25,438 nucleotides of DNA from DASRHK01 sp035650495 (lineage in GTDB: Bacteria; Pseudomonadota; Gammaproteobacteria; Nevskiales; Nevskiaceae). A program made the translations under genes and the position numbers. Below are positions 1 to 7,235 of this stretch, in pieces; position 1 is the stretch's first letter, and each line of letters begins with the position of its first letter. The stretch is taken from assembly GCA_035650495.1 (NCBI GenBank), contig DASRHK010000010.1, positions 1-25,438 on the forward strand. Direction: 5' to 3'. The notes beneath the pieces were generated by a model. The model had not been told where the DNA came from. It saw only the letters and a list, made by a program, of their open reading frames with translations, and searched no databases.

Positions 1-133
1 TCAGCAGCAATTCCGTGATGCCCTTCTCCGGCGGCGGCAGCGTCGAGCACGGATCGGCCGCGCTCGCGCGCAGGCACCAGAGCATGCCCGCCGCGCACGA
101 AAGCCAGGCAAACCTAGTCGGCTTGCACGACAA
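1..133 (-). CDS. Fimbrial outer-membrane usher, N-terminal fragment (runs off the window)
   Basis: Only the first 44 codons are present; the gene continues beyond base 1. The start is inferred as a TTG at 133-131. It is preceded by GGAG seven bases upstream and lies inside the end of the chaperone gene. From there the frame encodes a plausible signal peptide: a basic start (SCKPTR), a hydrophobic core (FAWLSCAAGMLWCL) and a cleavage-like ASAA, followed by DPCSTLPPPEKG. An in-frame ATG at about residue 15 is possible but would cut the hydrophobic core. The usher assignment rests on order (pilin, chaperone, then usher, as in Csu-type operons), because no barrel sequence is visible. Ushers of this class are outer-membrane barrels that secrete and assemble chaperone-bound subunits. 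Existence of a coding start is fairly sure; the function is inferred. Confidence 0.55.
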   Translation of the reverse strand, partial: MSCKPTRFAWLSCAAGMLWCLRASAADPCSTLPPPEKGITELLL

Positions 134-866
134 CGGGGAACTCCCGTGCTCCGTCCTCCATCAGCGCGGAAATCCTCGCCGGCCCTGCCGTCAGCTTTTG
201 GGCACCGGGCTTGATCTGCCAGCGCTGGCGCGAGCCCGCGAGCAGATAGTGCAGCGACGGATCCTCGCCGAGCACTTCGCCACCCGTGGCCGCGAGCAGC
301 TTCAGCTGGGCGACGCGAACGTGCTTGGACCCGCGATTCTCCAGCGCGACGATGACGCTGCCGTCCTTCTGCAGCTGCCCGCTCCATTGCAGATCCGGCG
401 CGATCGCGGCGGCCGGCGAGACGAACACGGGGACGCCGAGCCGCACGACGACGCGCAGCGTTGCAGCGTCGACCGGCTTGTCCTGGGGCACTTCGCGCAG
501 GTAAACGCGATACGACCGCTCGGATGCAGAAGCCTTCGCCGACGCCGCGAGTCCGATGCGCACGACCTGCGACGCACCCGGCTCGAGGAAGAACAGCGGT
601 GGATTCGCGAGCAGCTCGCGGCTCGGCGTGTAGACGTCCTCTTCGCCGTTCTGCGACCAGGCGACGACGTCGACCTGGATGGTCTTCTTGCTCTCGGAGG
701 TGTTGGTCAGCGTCAGCGCGCCGCCACGCTGCTTCGCGCCCAGATCCAGGCGGATCGGACTCACCTGCAACCCGCCCCCGCCCTGCGCCGACGCAGGCGT
801 GGCGCCCGACATCAACACCGTGGCGAGAGTCAGGCCGAGCATCGCTCTGGCCCAACTCAAGCGCAT
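114..866 (-). CDS. Periplasmic fimbrial (PapD/CsuC-like) chaperone
   Basis: Encodes 250 residues with a signal peptide of about 27 residues ending in ASAQ. The mature part has the two-domain immunoglobulin-like layout of pilus chaperones. The N-terminal domain opens with LQVSPIRLDLGAKQRGGALT. It then shows a segment like the conserved 'PPL..L.PG..Q.VRIG' (PPLFFLEPGASQVVRIG, about residues 89-105) and a YRVYLREVP strand; the arginine in VRIG is the type of residue that anchors the subunit C-terminus. The length is normal for the family. The ATG lies 7 bases after the stop of the pilin gene, and its 3' end overlaps the presumed usher start. It would hold SCPU-type subunits in the periplasm and deliver them to the usher. 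The chaperone identity is well supported; which of the Csu-like subgroups it belongs to is not settled. Confidence 0.85.
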   Translation of the reverse strand: MRLSWARAMLGLTLATVLMSGATPASAQGGGGLQVSPIRLDLGAKQRGGALTLTNTSESKKTIQVDVVAWSQNGEEDVYTPSRELLANPPLFFLEPGASQVVRIGLAASAKASASERSYRVYLREVPQDKPVDAATLRVVVRLGVPVFVSPAAAIAPDLQWSGQLQKDGSVIVALENRGSKHVRVAQLKLLAATGGEVLGEDPSLHYLLAGSRQRWQIKPGAQKLTAGPARISALMEDGAREFPVVVQAD

Positions 867-873
867 ACGAGTC

Positions 874-1374
874 TTAGAAAGTGATCGTGACCGTGATCGT
901 ATCAGTGTAGCTGCCGACCGAGGCGCCGGTCTGCCCCGCCGGGATGGTGCCGAACACCGTCGAGCCGACCGCCAGCCCGGTGCCGACGAGATTGAGCGTG
1001 TCGCCGCCGAGGCCGGTGGTGATGCCCCAGTTCAGCGTGTGCGACAGGTCGCGATACAAGCCGTAGTTCAGCAGGTCGGTGCCGCCGCCGGTGATCTTCA
1101 TCTTGCGGTTGTTGATGGCGACGCCGTTGGTGCCGATCGACAAGCCGATGCTGTAGGGCGCGAGCAGCGAGCAAGTCACCGTGACCGTGGTGGTGCCGAC
1201 GGCCGCGCCGACTGCGAGCGGATCGTAGTTGCCGAACGCGAGATCCGACGCCGAGGTCGAGCACGAGCTGATGACCGTCGCGGTGACGTTGAACGTCGTC
1301 GTCGTCGTCGATGCCTGCACTGCCGAGCTGGTGCACGCGATCAAGGCACCGGCCACCAGAACCTTCTTGAACAT
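874..1374 (-). CDS. Spore coat protein U (SCPU) domain pilin
   Basis: Encodes 166 residues: a signal peptide (MFKKVLVAGALIACTSSAVQA), then a short Thr-rich stretch and a beta-rich domain typical of SCPU/Csu pilins. Features seen are the opening TFNVTATVISSCS, a second cysteine in VTVTCSLLAPYSIGLS, a Y-L-Y segment (LLNYGLYRDLSHTLNWG) and a terminal beta strand (SYTDTITVTITF). The two cysteines could form the intradomain disulfide common in these subunits. The ATG is preceded by AGGAG about 10 bases upstream. It is the first gene of the minus-strand operon with the chaperone and usher, and only one SCPU subunit lies before the chaperone here. The 144 bp upstream (1375-1518) hold no gene and presumably the operon promoter, but I cannot point to a convincing -35/-10 pair. 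In the family these are major subunits of thin adhesive pili used in biofilm formation. Confidence 0.85.
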   Translation of the reverse strand: MFKKVLVAGALIACTSSAVQASTTTTTFNVTATVISSCSTSASDLAFGNYDPLAVGAAVGTTTVTVTCSLLAPYSIGLSIGTNGVAINNRKMKITGGGTDLLNYGLYRDLSHTLNWGITTGLGGDTLNLVGTGLAVGSTVFGTIPAGQTGASVGSYTDTITVTITF

Positions 1375-1518
1375 GGATACTGCGCTCCTAGGTCTCCCGT
1401 CCCGACTCCCGGGCGGGTTGCGCGCACTCTAGGGGTAGCCGGATCGCGCTGCGGCGCGTGGCGATGATTTCACTACAGAGAAAGTCAATCGTACTTTCCG
1501 CAAAGCCGACGAGCGGCA

Positions 1519-2862
1519 TCACGCGCCGAGCTTGACGATTTCGAGCGCAAGCTCCAGTGCCTGCTCATAGTTGAGCCTCGGATCGACCGCCGAGGTGTAG
1601 GCCCGACTGAGATCTTTTTCCGACAGCGCGCGCGCCCCACCGAGGCATTCGGTGACGTTCTCGCCGGTGAGCTCCAGATGCACGCCGCCCAGATGCGAGC
1701 CGCTCGCACGATGGATGTCGAACGATTGCGCGAGCTCCGCGAGGATGTCGTCGAAGCGGCGCGTCTTGGTGCCGTTCGCGGTGGCCTGCGTGTTGCCGTG
1801 CATCGGATCGCACAGCCACAGCACGCGATGCCCGCCGCGCTTCACCGCCTCGATCATCCGCGGCAGATGCGCGCCGACCTGGCTCGCGCCCATGCGATGG
1901 ATCAGCGTGAGGCGGCCCGGCTCGTTGTGTGGATTGAGCACACGGCACAGTTCGTTGAGCCAGTCGCCGGTCATCGCGGGACCGACTTTCACGCCGATCG
2001 GATTGCGGATGCCGCGACAGTACTCGACGTGCGCACCGCCGACGTCGGCGGTGCGCATGCCGATCCACGGGAAATGCGTCGACAGGTTGTACCAGCCCGG
2101 ATTGCGCGGCACCTGTCGCGTTTGCGCCTGCTCGTACCAGAGCAAGAGCGCTTCGTGCGAGGTGAAGAAATCCACCCGCGAGAACTCGTGGATCGGCGTG
2201 CCGGTGAGCGTCTCCATGAAGCGCACCGAGTCGCCGATCGCATCGACACGCTTCTGGAATTCGGCCGCGAGCGGCGACACCTTCACCCAATCCAGATCCC
2301 AGTATTCGGGGTGATGCAGATCGGCGAAGCCGCCGTCGATCAGGCCGCGCACGAAGTTGATCGTCATCGCCGAGCGCGCGTGGCCTTCGATCAATCGCTG
2401 CGGATCCGGCGTGCGCGACGCGGCGGTGAACTCGGGACCGTTGACGAGATCGCCGCGATACGCCGGCAGCGTCGTGCCGTTACGCGTTTCCGTATCGGTC
2501 GAGCGCGGCTTCGCGTACTGGCCGGCGAAACGGCCGATGCGCAGCACCGGCTTCTTCAAGCCGTGCACCAGCGCGAGCGACATCTGCAGCAGGACCTTCA
2601 GACGATTGGTGATGATCTCCGGACGGCAGTCCGCGAACGATTCCGCGCAGTCACCGCCCTGCAGGACGAAGCGGCGGCCGAGCTGCGCCTCCGCGAGCGA
2701 TTCGCGCAGCGCGTTCACTTCCCACGACGTCACCAGCGGCGGCAGCGTCGCGAGACGTTCGAGCGCGTCCTTGAGCGCGGCGGCGTCGGGATACGTCGGC
2801 TGCTGCACGGCCGGCCGCGATTGCCAGCTGTCGGGACGCCAGGTGTCGACGGGCGGATTCAT
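1519..2862 (-). CDS. Class II 3-deoxy-7-phosphoheptulonate (DAHP) synthase
   Basis: Encodes 447 residues, the normal length for class II (plant/AroH-type) DAHP synthases. The enzyme condenses phosphoenolpyruvate with erythrose 4-phosphate in the first step of the shikimate pathway. Metal ligands align with the Mycobacterium enzyme in both motif and spacing: Cys72 in GGDCAES, His355 in DPMHGNT, Glu397 in GGVHLELTG and Asp427 in DPRLN. Substrate-binding stretches GRFAGQYAKPRS (110-121) and HRMGA (322-326) are also intact. The long N-terminal extension that forms the regulatory site in the mycobacterial protein looks short here, so aromatic amino acid inhibition may differ (inference). Its ATG overlaps the stop of the upstream MFS gene (ATGA, 2859-2862), so the two are translationally coupled. 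Confidence 0.95.
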   Translation of the reverse strand: MNPPVDTWRPDSWQSRPAVQQPTYPDAAALKDALERLATLPPLVTSWEVNALRESLAEAQLGRRFVLQGGDCAESFADCRPEIITNRLKVLLQMSLALVHGLKKPVLRIGRFAGQYAKPRSTDTETRNGTTLPAYRGDLVNGPEFTAASRTPDPQRLIEGHARSAMTINFVRGLIDGGFADLHHPEYWDLDWVKVSPLAAEFQKRVDAIGDSVRFMETLTGTPIHEFSRVDFFTSHEALLLWYEQAQTRQVPRNPGWYNLSTHFPWIGMRTADVGGAHVEYCRGIRNPIGVKVGPAMTGDWLNELCRVLNPHNEPGRLTLIHRMGASQVGAHLPRMIEAVKRGGHRVLWLCDPMHGNTQATANGTKTRRFDDILAELAQSFDIHRASGSHLGGVHLELTGENVTECLGGARALSEKDLSRAYTSAVDPRLNYEQALELALEIVKLGA

Positions 2863-4040
2863 GGGCGCGGATTATGGCGCAACAGCAACAGGCCCAGCGT
2901 GGCGAGCACGGCGAATCCCGCGCCCGCGGCGAACGTCGCCGACGGCCCGATCGCTCCCCACAAGCCGCCGGCGATGACGCTCGCAAGCAGCATCGCGATG
3001 CCGCTCACGAGATAGAACAGCCCGAACGCCGAGCCGCGGCGAGCCGCCGGCGCCGCGTCCGCAACCATCGCCGCGAGCAGTCCTTGCGTGAAGCCCATGT
3101 GCAACCCCCAGAGCACGACGCCGAGCGCCAGCAGGACGACGCCGTGCGCCGCAGCGAGCAGCAGATCAGATGCGATCAGCAGCACGAATCCGATCAGGAG
3201 CAGCGTGCGCCGATCCGCACGATCGGCGAGCTTGCCCACGGGATAGGAAGAAAGCCCGAACGCGATGTTCATCACGACCATCACCAGCGGCGCGAGCGCG
3301 GTCGACACACCGACGTCCTGCGCGCGCAGGATCAGGAACGCATCCGAGAAGCGCGCGAGCGTCATCGCGCATGCGACGGCGACGACGGACCAGTACATCG
3401 CGCCGAGGTTGCGCAGCTCTCGCCAATGCAGCTGTGGGCGATCCGCCTTCGGCGCGCGCGCTTTGCCTTGAGGCTCGTCGACGCCGAACCAGATCAGCAG
3501 CACGCAGAGGATCGCGGGGATCACCGCGATCCAGAGCACCGCGCGGAAATTCCCGCCGAGCGCCCACATGAGGATCACCGCCGCCGCGGGACCCGCGAAC
3601 GCGCCGACCGTGTCGAGCGATTGGCGCAGTCCGTAGGCGGCGCCACGGTTGCTCGCATCGGTGAGGTCCGCGATCAGCGCATCGCGCGGCGCCCCGCGGA
3701 TGCCTTTGCCGATGCGATCCGCGAAGCGCGCGGTCGCAACCCAGGCGACACCCGTCGCCAGCGGGAACAGCGGCTTCGACAGTGCGGCAAGCCCGTAGCC
3801 GAACAGCACGAGCGGCTTGCGCTTGCCGAACGCGTCGCTGATCGCGCCGGAGAAGATCTTCACGATCTGCGCGGTGGCCTCGGCGACGCCCTCGATCAGG
3901 CCGACCGCGACCGTGCTCGCGCCGAGGACGGTGACCAGGAACATCGGCAGCAGCGCGTGGATCGTCTCGGACGATGCGTCCATCAGCAGGCTGACGAAGC
4001 CCAGGGTCCAGATCGACCGGGGCAAGCCGGATTTGCTCAT
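2859..4040 (-). CDS. Major facilitator superfamily transporter
   Basis: Encodes 393 residues with about twelve hydrophobic segments, as expected for a 12-helix MFS permease of the inner membrane. The loop after helix 2 carries a motif A-like DAFGKRKPLVLFG (about residues 67-79). A second basic loop, DRIGKGIRGAPRDALIAD, follows, and a charged central loop (DEPQGKARAPKADRPQ, about 190-205) separates the two halves. The second half repeats the pattern with GKLADRADRRTLLL. The substrate cannot be read from the sequence. It is first in a two-gene minus-strand operon and overlaps the DAHP synthase start by four bases, so export of an aromatic or shikimate-related compound is an idea rather than a conclusion. 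It is divergent from the Hsp20 gene, with 90 bp between the starts. Confidence 0.85.
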   Translation of the reverse strand: MSKSGLPRSIWTLGFVSLLMDASSETIHALLPMFLVTVLGASTVAVGLIEGVAEATAQIVKIFSGAISDAFGKRKPLVLFGYGLAALSKPLFPLATGVAWVATARFADRIGKGIRGAPRDALIADLTDASNRGAAYGLRQSLDTVGAFAGPAAAVILMWALGGNFRAVLWIAVIPAILCVLLIWFGVDEPQGKARAPKADRPQLHWRELRNLGAMYWSVVAVACAMTLARFSDAFLILRAQDVGVSTALAPLVMVVMNIAFGLSSYPVGKLADRADRRTLLLIGFVLLIASDLLLAAAHGVVLLALGVVLWGLHMGFTQGLLAAMVADAAPAARRGSAFGLFYLVSGIAMLLASVIAGGLWGAIGPSATFAAGAGFAVLATLGLLLLRHNPRP

Positions 4041-4049
4041 TTCGGGGGT

Positions 4050-4079
4050 CTTGAAAGCCGGGAGCGCGTCCTCAATTTA
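4050..4079 (+). promoter_or_regulatory. Candidate sigma-32 (RpoH) heat-shock promoter
   Basis: CTTGAAA at 4050-4056 is followed after 13 bases by CCTCAATTTA (4070-4079). The first box matches the sigma-32 -35 consensus CTTGAAA exactly and the second resembles CCCCATNTA. It sits about 50 bp before the start of an Hsp20 gene, which is the expected kind of target. It reads away from the MFS gene, whose start lies just upstream. Confidence 0.6.
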
Positions 4080-4130
4080 GCAGGCGTCGGGCGATGGCCC
4101 GTGACAAATGGAACCAACTGGAGGTCAGCC

Positions 4131-4568
4131 ATGACACTGCTTCGTTACCAGCCCTGGGGGCTGCATCAGCAACTTTGGAACGAGATGAACAAGCTGTTCG
4201 ATAACGCATCCACGAATGACGCGAGCTCCGGCGCCACCGCCGACTGGGCGCCTGCCGTGGACATCGAGGAGCACGCCGACAAGTTCGTGCTGTTCGCCGA
4301 CGTGCCGGGCGTGGATCCGGCGAGCATCGAAGTGACGCTCGAGAAGGGCGTGCTCACGCTCGCGGGCAGCCGCGCCGCGCGAGCCGAGCAGAAGGAAGTG
4401 CAGAGCCGTCGCGAAGAGCGCGTCTCGGGCCGCTTCTTCCGCCGCTTCTCGCTGCCGGACACGGTCGACTCCGAGGCGGTGAAGGCGTCGAACCGTAATG
4501 GTGTGCTCGAAGTCGTCATCCCGAAGCGTCCGGCGTCGCAGCCGCGGCGAATTCAGGTGACACACTAA
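4131..4568 (+). CDS. Small heat-shock protein, Hsp20/alpha-crystallin family
   Basis: Encodes 145 residues. The start is the ATG with GGAGG six bases upstream; the frame is open for far longer 5', but that part is the antisense shadow of the MFS gene. A short N-terminal arm (TLLRYQPWGLHQQLWNEMNK) precedes the alpha-crystallin domain (about residues 38-135). The domain has the usual DIEEHADKFVLFADVPGV and GVLTLAGSR strands and the hallmark NGVLEVVIPK near the end. The C-terminal tail RRIQV carries an I-x-V motif of the kind that docks into neighbouring domains during oligomer assembly. These proteins hold unfolding proteins in a soluble form without ATP. A candidate heat-shock promoter lies upstream, and a DnaJ-family gene follows on the same strand after two hairpins. 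Confidence 0.93.
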   Translation: MTLLRYQPWGLHQQLWNEMNKLFDNASTNDASSGATADWAPAVDIEEHADKFVLFADVPGVDPASIEVTLEKGVLTLAGSRAARAEQKEVQSRREERVSGRFFRRFSLPDTVDSEAVKASNRNGVLEVVIPKRPASQPRRIQVTH

Positions 4569-4574
4569 CGTAGG

Positions 4575-4629
4575 GGCGCGTTCAAGCCGACTTCGTGCAC
4601 AGCGAACAACGAAGTCGGCTTAACGCGCC
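4575..4629. repeat. Long near-perfect inverted repeat (hairpin) after the Hsp20 gene
   Basis: Arms 4575-4596 and 4609-4629 pair over 21 bp with one bulged C. The left arm begins GGCGCGTT and ends CTTCGT; the right arm is its complement. The loop is about 12 nt. It begins 6 bases after the Hsp20 stop. There is no T-run directly after it, so it looks like an mRNA 3'-end stabiliser or processing hairpin rather than a simple terminator. Confidence 0.7.
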
Positions 4630-4644
4630 GGTACGGTTGTTTTA

Positions 4645-4678
4645 CGAAATGCCGCCAGAAGAAGGCGGCATTTCGCTT
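4645..4678 (+). terminator. Probable intrinsic terminator between Hsp20 and the DnaJ gene
   Basis: A perfect 12-bp stem, CGAAATGCCGCC (4645-4656) with GGCGGCATTTCG (4664-4675), encloses a 7-nt loop and is followed by CTTTCC. The stem is strong but the U-tract is short. It would separate the Hsp20 transcript from the DnaJ gene, or partly attenuate read-through. Confidence 0.6.
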
Positions 4679-4710
4679 TCCACGGCAGGCTTGTTGGATA
4701 CTGAGCGACG

Positions 4711-5637
4711 ATGGAATACCACGACTACTACAAGGTGCTCGGCGTCTCGCGCACGGCGACGGCCGACGAGATCAAGAAGGCCTATCGCCAGCTCGCGCGC
4801 AAATACCATCCCGACAAGAACAAGGCGAAGGACGCCGAGGCGAAGTTCAAGGAGATCAACGAAGCGAACGAGGTCCTGTCCGATCCGAAGAAGCGGCAGG
4901 CCTACGATTCGCTCGGCGCCAACTGGAAAGCCGGCAGCCAGTTCACGCCGCCACCGGGTTGGGAATTCAACTTCTCACGCGGCGGTCGCGGCGGTCGCGG
5001 CGGCTTCGGCGGCGTGCCGCCGGGATTCGGCCGCGGCGGCGGCGCCGGCGGCTTCTCGGATTTCTTCTCGAGCCTCTTCGGCGGCGCGGCTGGCGGCGGC
5101 TTCACGGCCGAGGATTTCGGCGGTGGGTTCTCCGATACCGCGCAGGACACACGCGCAAAGGTTGCGATCACGCTCGAGGATTCCTACCACGGCGCGACGC
5201 GAACGATGTCGCTGTCGGATGGACGCCAGCTGCAGGTCCGCATCCCGAAAGGCGTCACCGAAGGCCAGAACATCCGCCTCGCCGAGCAAGGGGCCGGCGG
5301 CGGCGATCTCCTGCTCGAAGTCGAATTCACCGAGCATCCGCAATTCCGTGCGAAGGGTCGCGACATCCTCGCGACCGTTCGCATTGCGCCGTGGGAAGCG
5401 GCGCTCGGCGGCAAGATTCCGGTGCCGACGCTCGGCGGATCCGTCGAGCTCACGCTCAAGCCGGGCGCGCACGGCGGCCAGAAGCTTCGGCTGAAAGGTC
5501 GCGGCTTGCCCGGCACGCTGCCGGGCGATCAGATCGTCACGCTGCAGATCGCGACGCCGTCCGCCTCCAGCGAAGACGATCGCCGGTTCTACGAAGAGAT
5601 GGCGAAGCGCTTCTCCGACTACAACCCGCGAGCGTGA
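4711..5637 (+). CDS. cbpA: DnaJ-class co-chaperone (CbpA/DnaJ type II)
   Basis: Encodes 308 residues. The J domain occupies residues 5-70, with the HPD tripeptide that stimulates Hsp70 ATPase at 33-35. A long Gly/Phe-rich linker follows (about 85-140, RGGRGGFGG repeats and FSDFFSSLFGG). There is no CxxCxGxG zinc-binding domain, so this is a type II J protein like CbpA and not DnaJ itself. The two beta-barrel C-terminal client domains follow (ITLEDSYHGATR at about 153 and KIPVPTLGGSVELTLKPG at about 230). The dimerisation tail is short. Standing next to Hsp20 suggests a stress-response pair: Hsp20 holds clients and the J protein hands them to DnaK. The start has only a weak GAG five bases upstream. 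Confidence 0.92.
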   Translation: MEYHDYYKVLGVSRTATADEIKKAYRQLARKYHPDKNKAKDAEAKFKEINEANEVLSDPKKRQAYDSLGANWKAGSQFTPPPGWEFNFSRGGRGGRGGFGGVPPGFGRGGGAGGFSDFFSSLFGGAAGGGFTAEDFGGGFSDTAQDTRAKVAITLEDSYHGATRTMSLSDGRQLQVRIPKGVTEGQNIRLAEQGAGGGDLLLEVEFTEHPQFRAKGRDILATVRIAPWEAALGGKIPVPTLGGSVELTLKPGAHGGQKLRLKGRGLPGTLPGDQIVTLQIATPSASSEDDRRFYEEMAKRFSDYNPRA

Positions 5638-5642
5638 CCTGA

Positions 5643-5745
5643 GCTGACGATCAGGTTCTGGCGAGGGCGTCGCGCGGCCAGGGATGGCCGCGCACGAGCT
5701 AAACGGAGCTTTTCAGGCGTCCCCCGCCTGGACCTGATCGTCAGC
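5643..5745. other. 103-nt multi-branched inverted-repeat element between convergent genes
   Basis: A perfect 14-bp outer stem (GCTGACGATCAGGT at 5643-5656 with its exact complement at 5732-5745) encloses further pairing. A 9-bp stem with a GGGA tetraloop lies at 5672-5693, and a 6-bp stem CAGGCG/CGCCTG lies at 5714-5730. AGCT-AAACGG-AGCTTTT sits between them. It begins 5 bases after the DnaJ stop and ends 6 bases before the amidase stop, so it fills the convergent gap. It could be a bidirectional terminator, a structured RNA or a small mobile repeat. I see no GTTRRRY/RYYYAAC core, so an integron attC site is unlikely. Confidence 0.6.
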
Positions 5746-5751
5746 GACTCG

Positions 5752-7233
5752 TCAAATCGCCGGGCGCTTCTCGAACCACGGCTTCGCCTTCTCGAGCTGA
5801 CCGGCGAGACGGAACAGCATCCCCTCGCCGCCGTGCGGCGCGATGAAGTGTGAGCCGATCGGCAATCCGTTCGCGGTCAAATGCAGCGGCACCGACATCG
5901 CCGGCGTGCCCGTGAGGTTCGCGAGCTGCGTGAACGGCACCCACTTGAGATTCTCGGTGACCATCTGCTCGATGATCCCCGACTTCAGCACGACGCGGCC
6001 GAGGCCCAGCGCGAGCAGGATCTTCATCGCGAAGTGCTGCCACGGCGCGGTGACGATCTCGCCGATGCGCGCCGGCGGCATCGCCGACGTCGGCGTGAGG
6101 AACAGATCGAATTTCTGGTGGAACTCGTCGAGGCTTCGCGTGTAATCGCTCCAGCGCCAGTAGCCCTCGACGTATTCCGGCGCGCGCGTCGCGTTGCCGA
6201 ACGCGACCATCGCGAGCGTGTCGAGCTCGAAGCCGTCGTCGCCGCAGCCGGTCATTTCCTTGATGCGCTTCACCGTCGCCGAGCACTGCGCGAACCACAT
6301 CAGGATGAAATCCTTCGACAGCTGCATCGTGTCGATTGCGGGCTCGGCTTCCTCGACGTGATGACCGAGCGACTCGAGGAGCTTCGCGGTGTCCTCGACC
6401 GCCTTCACCGCTTCGGGATCGATCGGCGTGCCGATCGGCGAGCGTCGCGTGAAGCCGATGCGCAGCTTGCCCGGATCGCGCGCGACTTCTTCGAGATACG
6501 CACGCTCCGGCGGCGCGATCACGTACATCGAGCCGACTTCCGGCCCCTGCGTCGCGTCGAGCATGGCGGCGCTGTCGCGCACGCTGCGGGAGACGACGTG
6601 GTTCATCGCCGCGCCGTGCATCGCTTCGCTCATCGCCGGTCCCCACGGCGTGCGGCCGCGTCCGGGCTTCAACCCGAACAGTCCGCAGAATCCCGCCGGG
6701 ATGCGGATCGATCCGCCGCCGTCGTTGGCACCCGCCATCGGCACCACGCCGGCCGCAACCGCGGTCGCGGAGCCTCCGCTCGAGCCACCGGGCGTGTGAT
6801 CGGGGTTCCATGCGTTGCGCGCCGGAGGCCACGCGTCGGGCTCGGTGATCCCCTTCGCGCCGAACTCGGGCGTGTTCGTACGGCCGAAGATCACCACGCC
6901 GGCTTCGAGCCAGCGTCGCGTGATCTCGGCGGTGAACGGCGCGATGTAGTTCGCGCGCTTGAGCCCCTTGCAGCCATACGCGGTCTGCACGCCCTGCACT
7001 TCCTGGAACAGATCCTTGGTCAGGAACGGCACCCCCGCGAACGGTCCCGACAGCTCCGCCTTCGCGCGCTCGCGCGCGAGATCGTACGCGGGGATGACGA
7101 TCGCATTGAGCTTCGGATTGACCGCGTCGGCACGCGCGATCGCGCATTCGAGCAGCTCCACGGCCGTGACTTCCTTGCGCGCGACGAGCGCGGCGAGACC
7201 GAGTCCGTCGTACTGAGGATATTCCTTGAACAT
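5752..7233 (-). CDS. Amidase-signature hydrolase, 6-aminohexanoate cyclic dimer hydrolase (NylA)-like
   Basis: Encodes 493 residues if started at the ATG at 7233, which has AAGGA eight bases upstream. A GTG two codons earlier overlaps the previous stop but has poor spacing. The Ser-cisSer-Lys triad of the amidase signature family is intact: Lys73 in PFLTKDL, cis-Ser151 in GGSSGGSA and nucleophile Ser175 in NDGGGSIRIP. Residue numbers fall within one of those I recall for NylA (Lys72, Ser150, Ser174), and the length is similar. The family cleaves amide bonds by a covalent acyl-serine intermediate. The natural substrate is unknown; linear or cyclic amides are possible. No signal peptide is seen, so it is probably cytoplasmic. 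It is last in a minus-strand series with the spermidine-synthase-like gene, two bases after the preceding stop. Confidence 0.88.
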   Translation of the reverse strand: MFKEYPQYDGLGLAALVARKEVTAVELLECAIARADAVNPKLNAIVIPAYDLARERAKAELSGPFAGVPFLTKDLFQEVQGVQTAYGCKGLKRANYIAPFTAEITRRWLEAGVVIFGRTNTPEFGAKGITEPDAWPPARNAWNPDHTPGGSSGGSATAVAAGVVPMAGANDGGGSIRIPAGFCGLFGLKPGRGRTPWGPAMSEAMHGAAMNHVVSRSVRDSAAMLDATQGPEVGSMYVIAPPERAYLEEVARDPGKLRIGFTRRSPIGTPIDPEAVKAVEDTAKLLESLGHHVEEAEPAIDTMQLSKDFILMWFAQCSATVKRIKEMTGCGDDGFELDTLAMVAFGNATRAPEYVEGYWRWSDYTRSLDEFHQKFDLFLTPTSAMPPARIGEIVTAPWQHFAMKILLALGLGRVVLKSGIIEQMVTENLKWVPFTQLANLTGTPAMSVPLHLTANGLPIGSHFIAPHGGEGMLFRLAGQLEKAKPWFEKRPAI

Positions 7234-7235
7234 GG

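Noticed and set aside
1480..1498. Terminator hairpin GAAAGT/ACTTTC before the pilin operon
   Set aside because: Only 6 bp of mostly A-T pairs and no adjacent T-run; too weak to call.
2874..4130. Extension of the Hsp20 frame about 420 codons upstream
   Set aside because: The extra sequence is antisense to the MFS gene, while the ATG at 4131 has a strong GGAGG site and gives the normal family length.
5643..5745. Integron attC site
   Set aside because: The folded shape is suggestive, but no GTTRRRY/RYYYAAC core is present and no integrase or cassette array is nearby.
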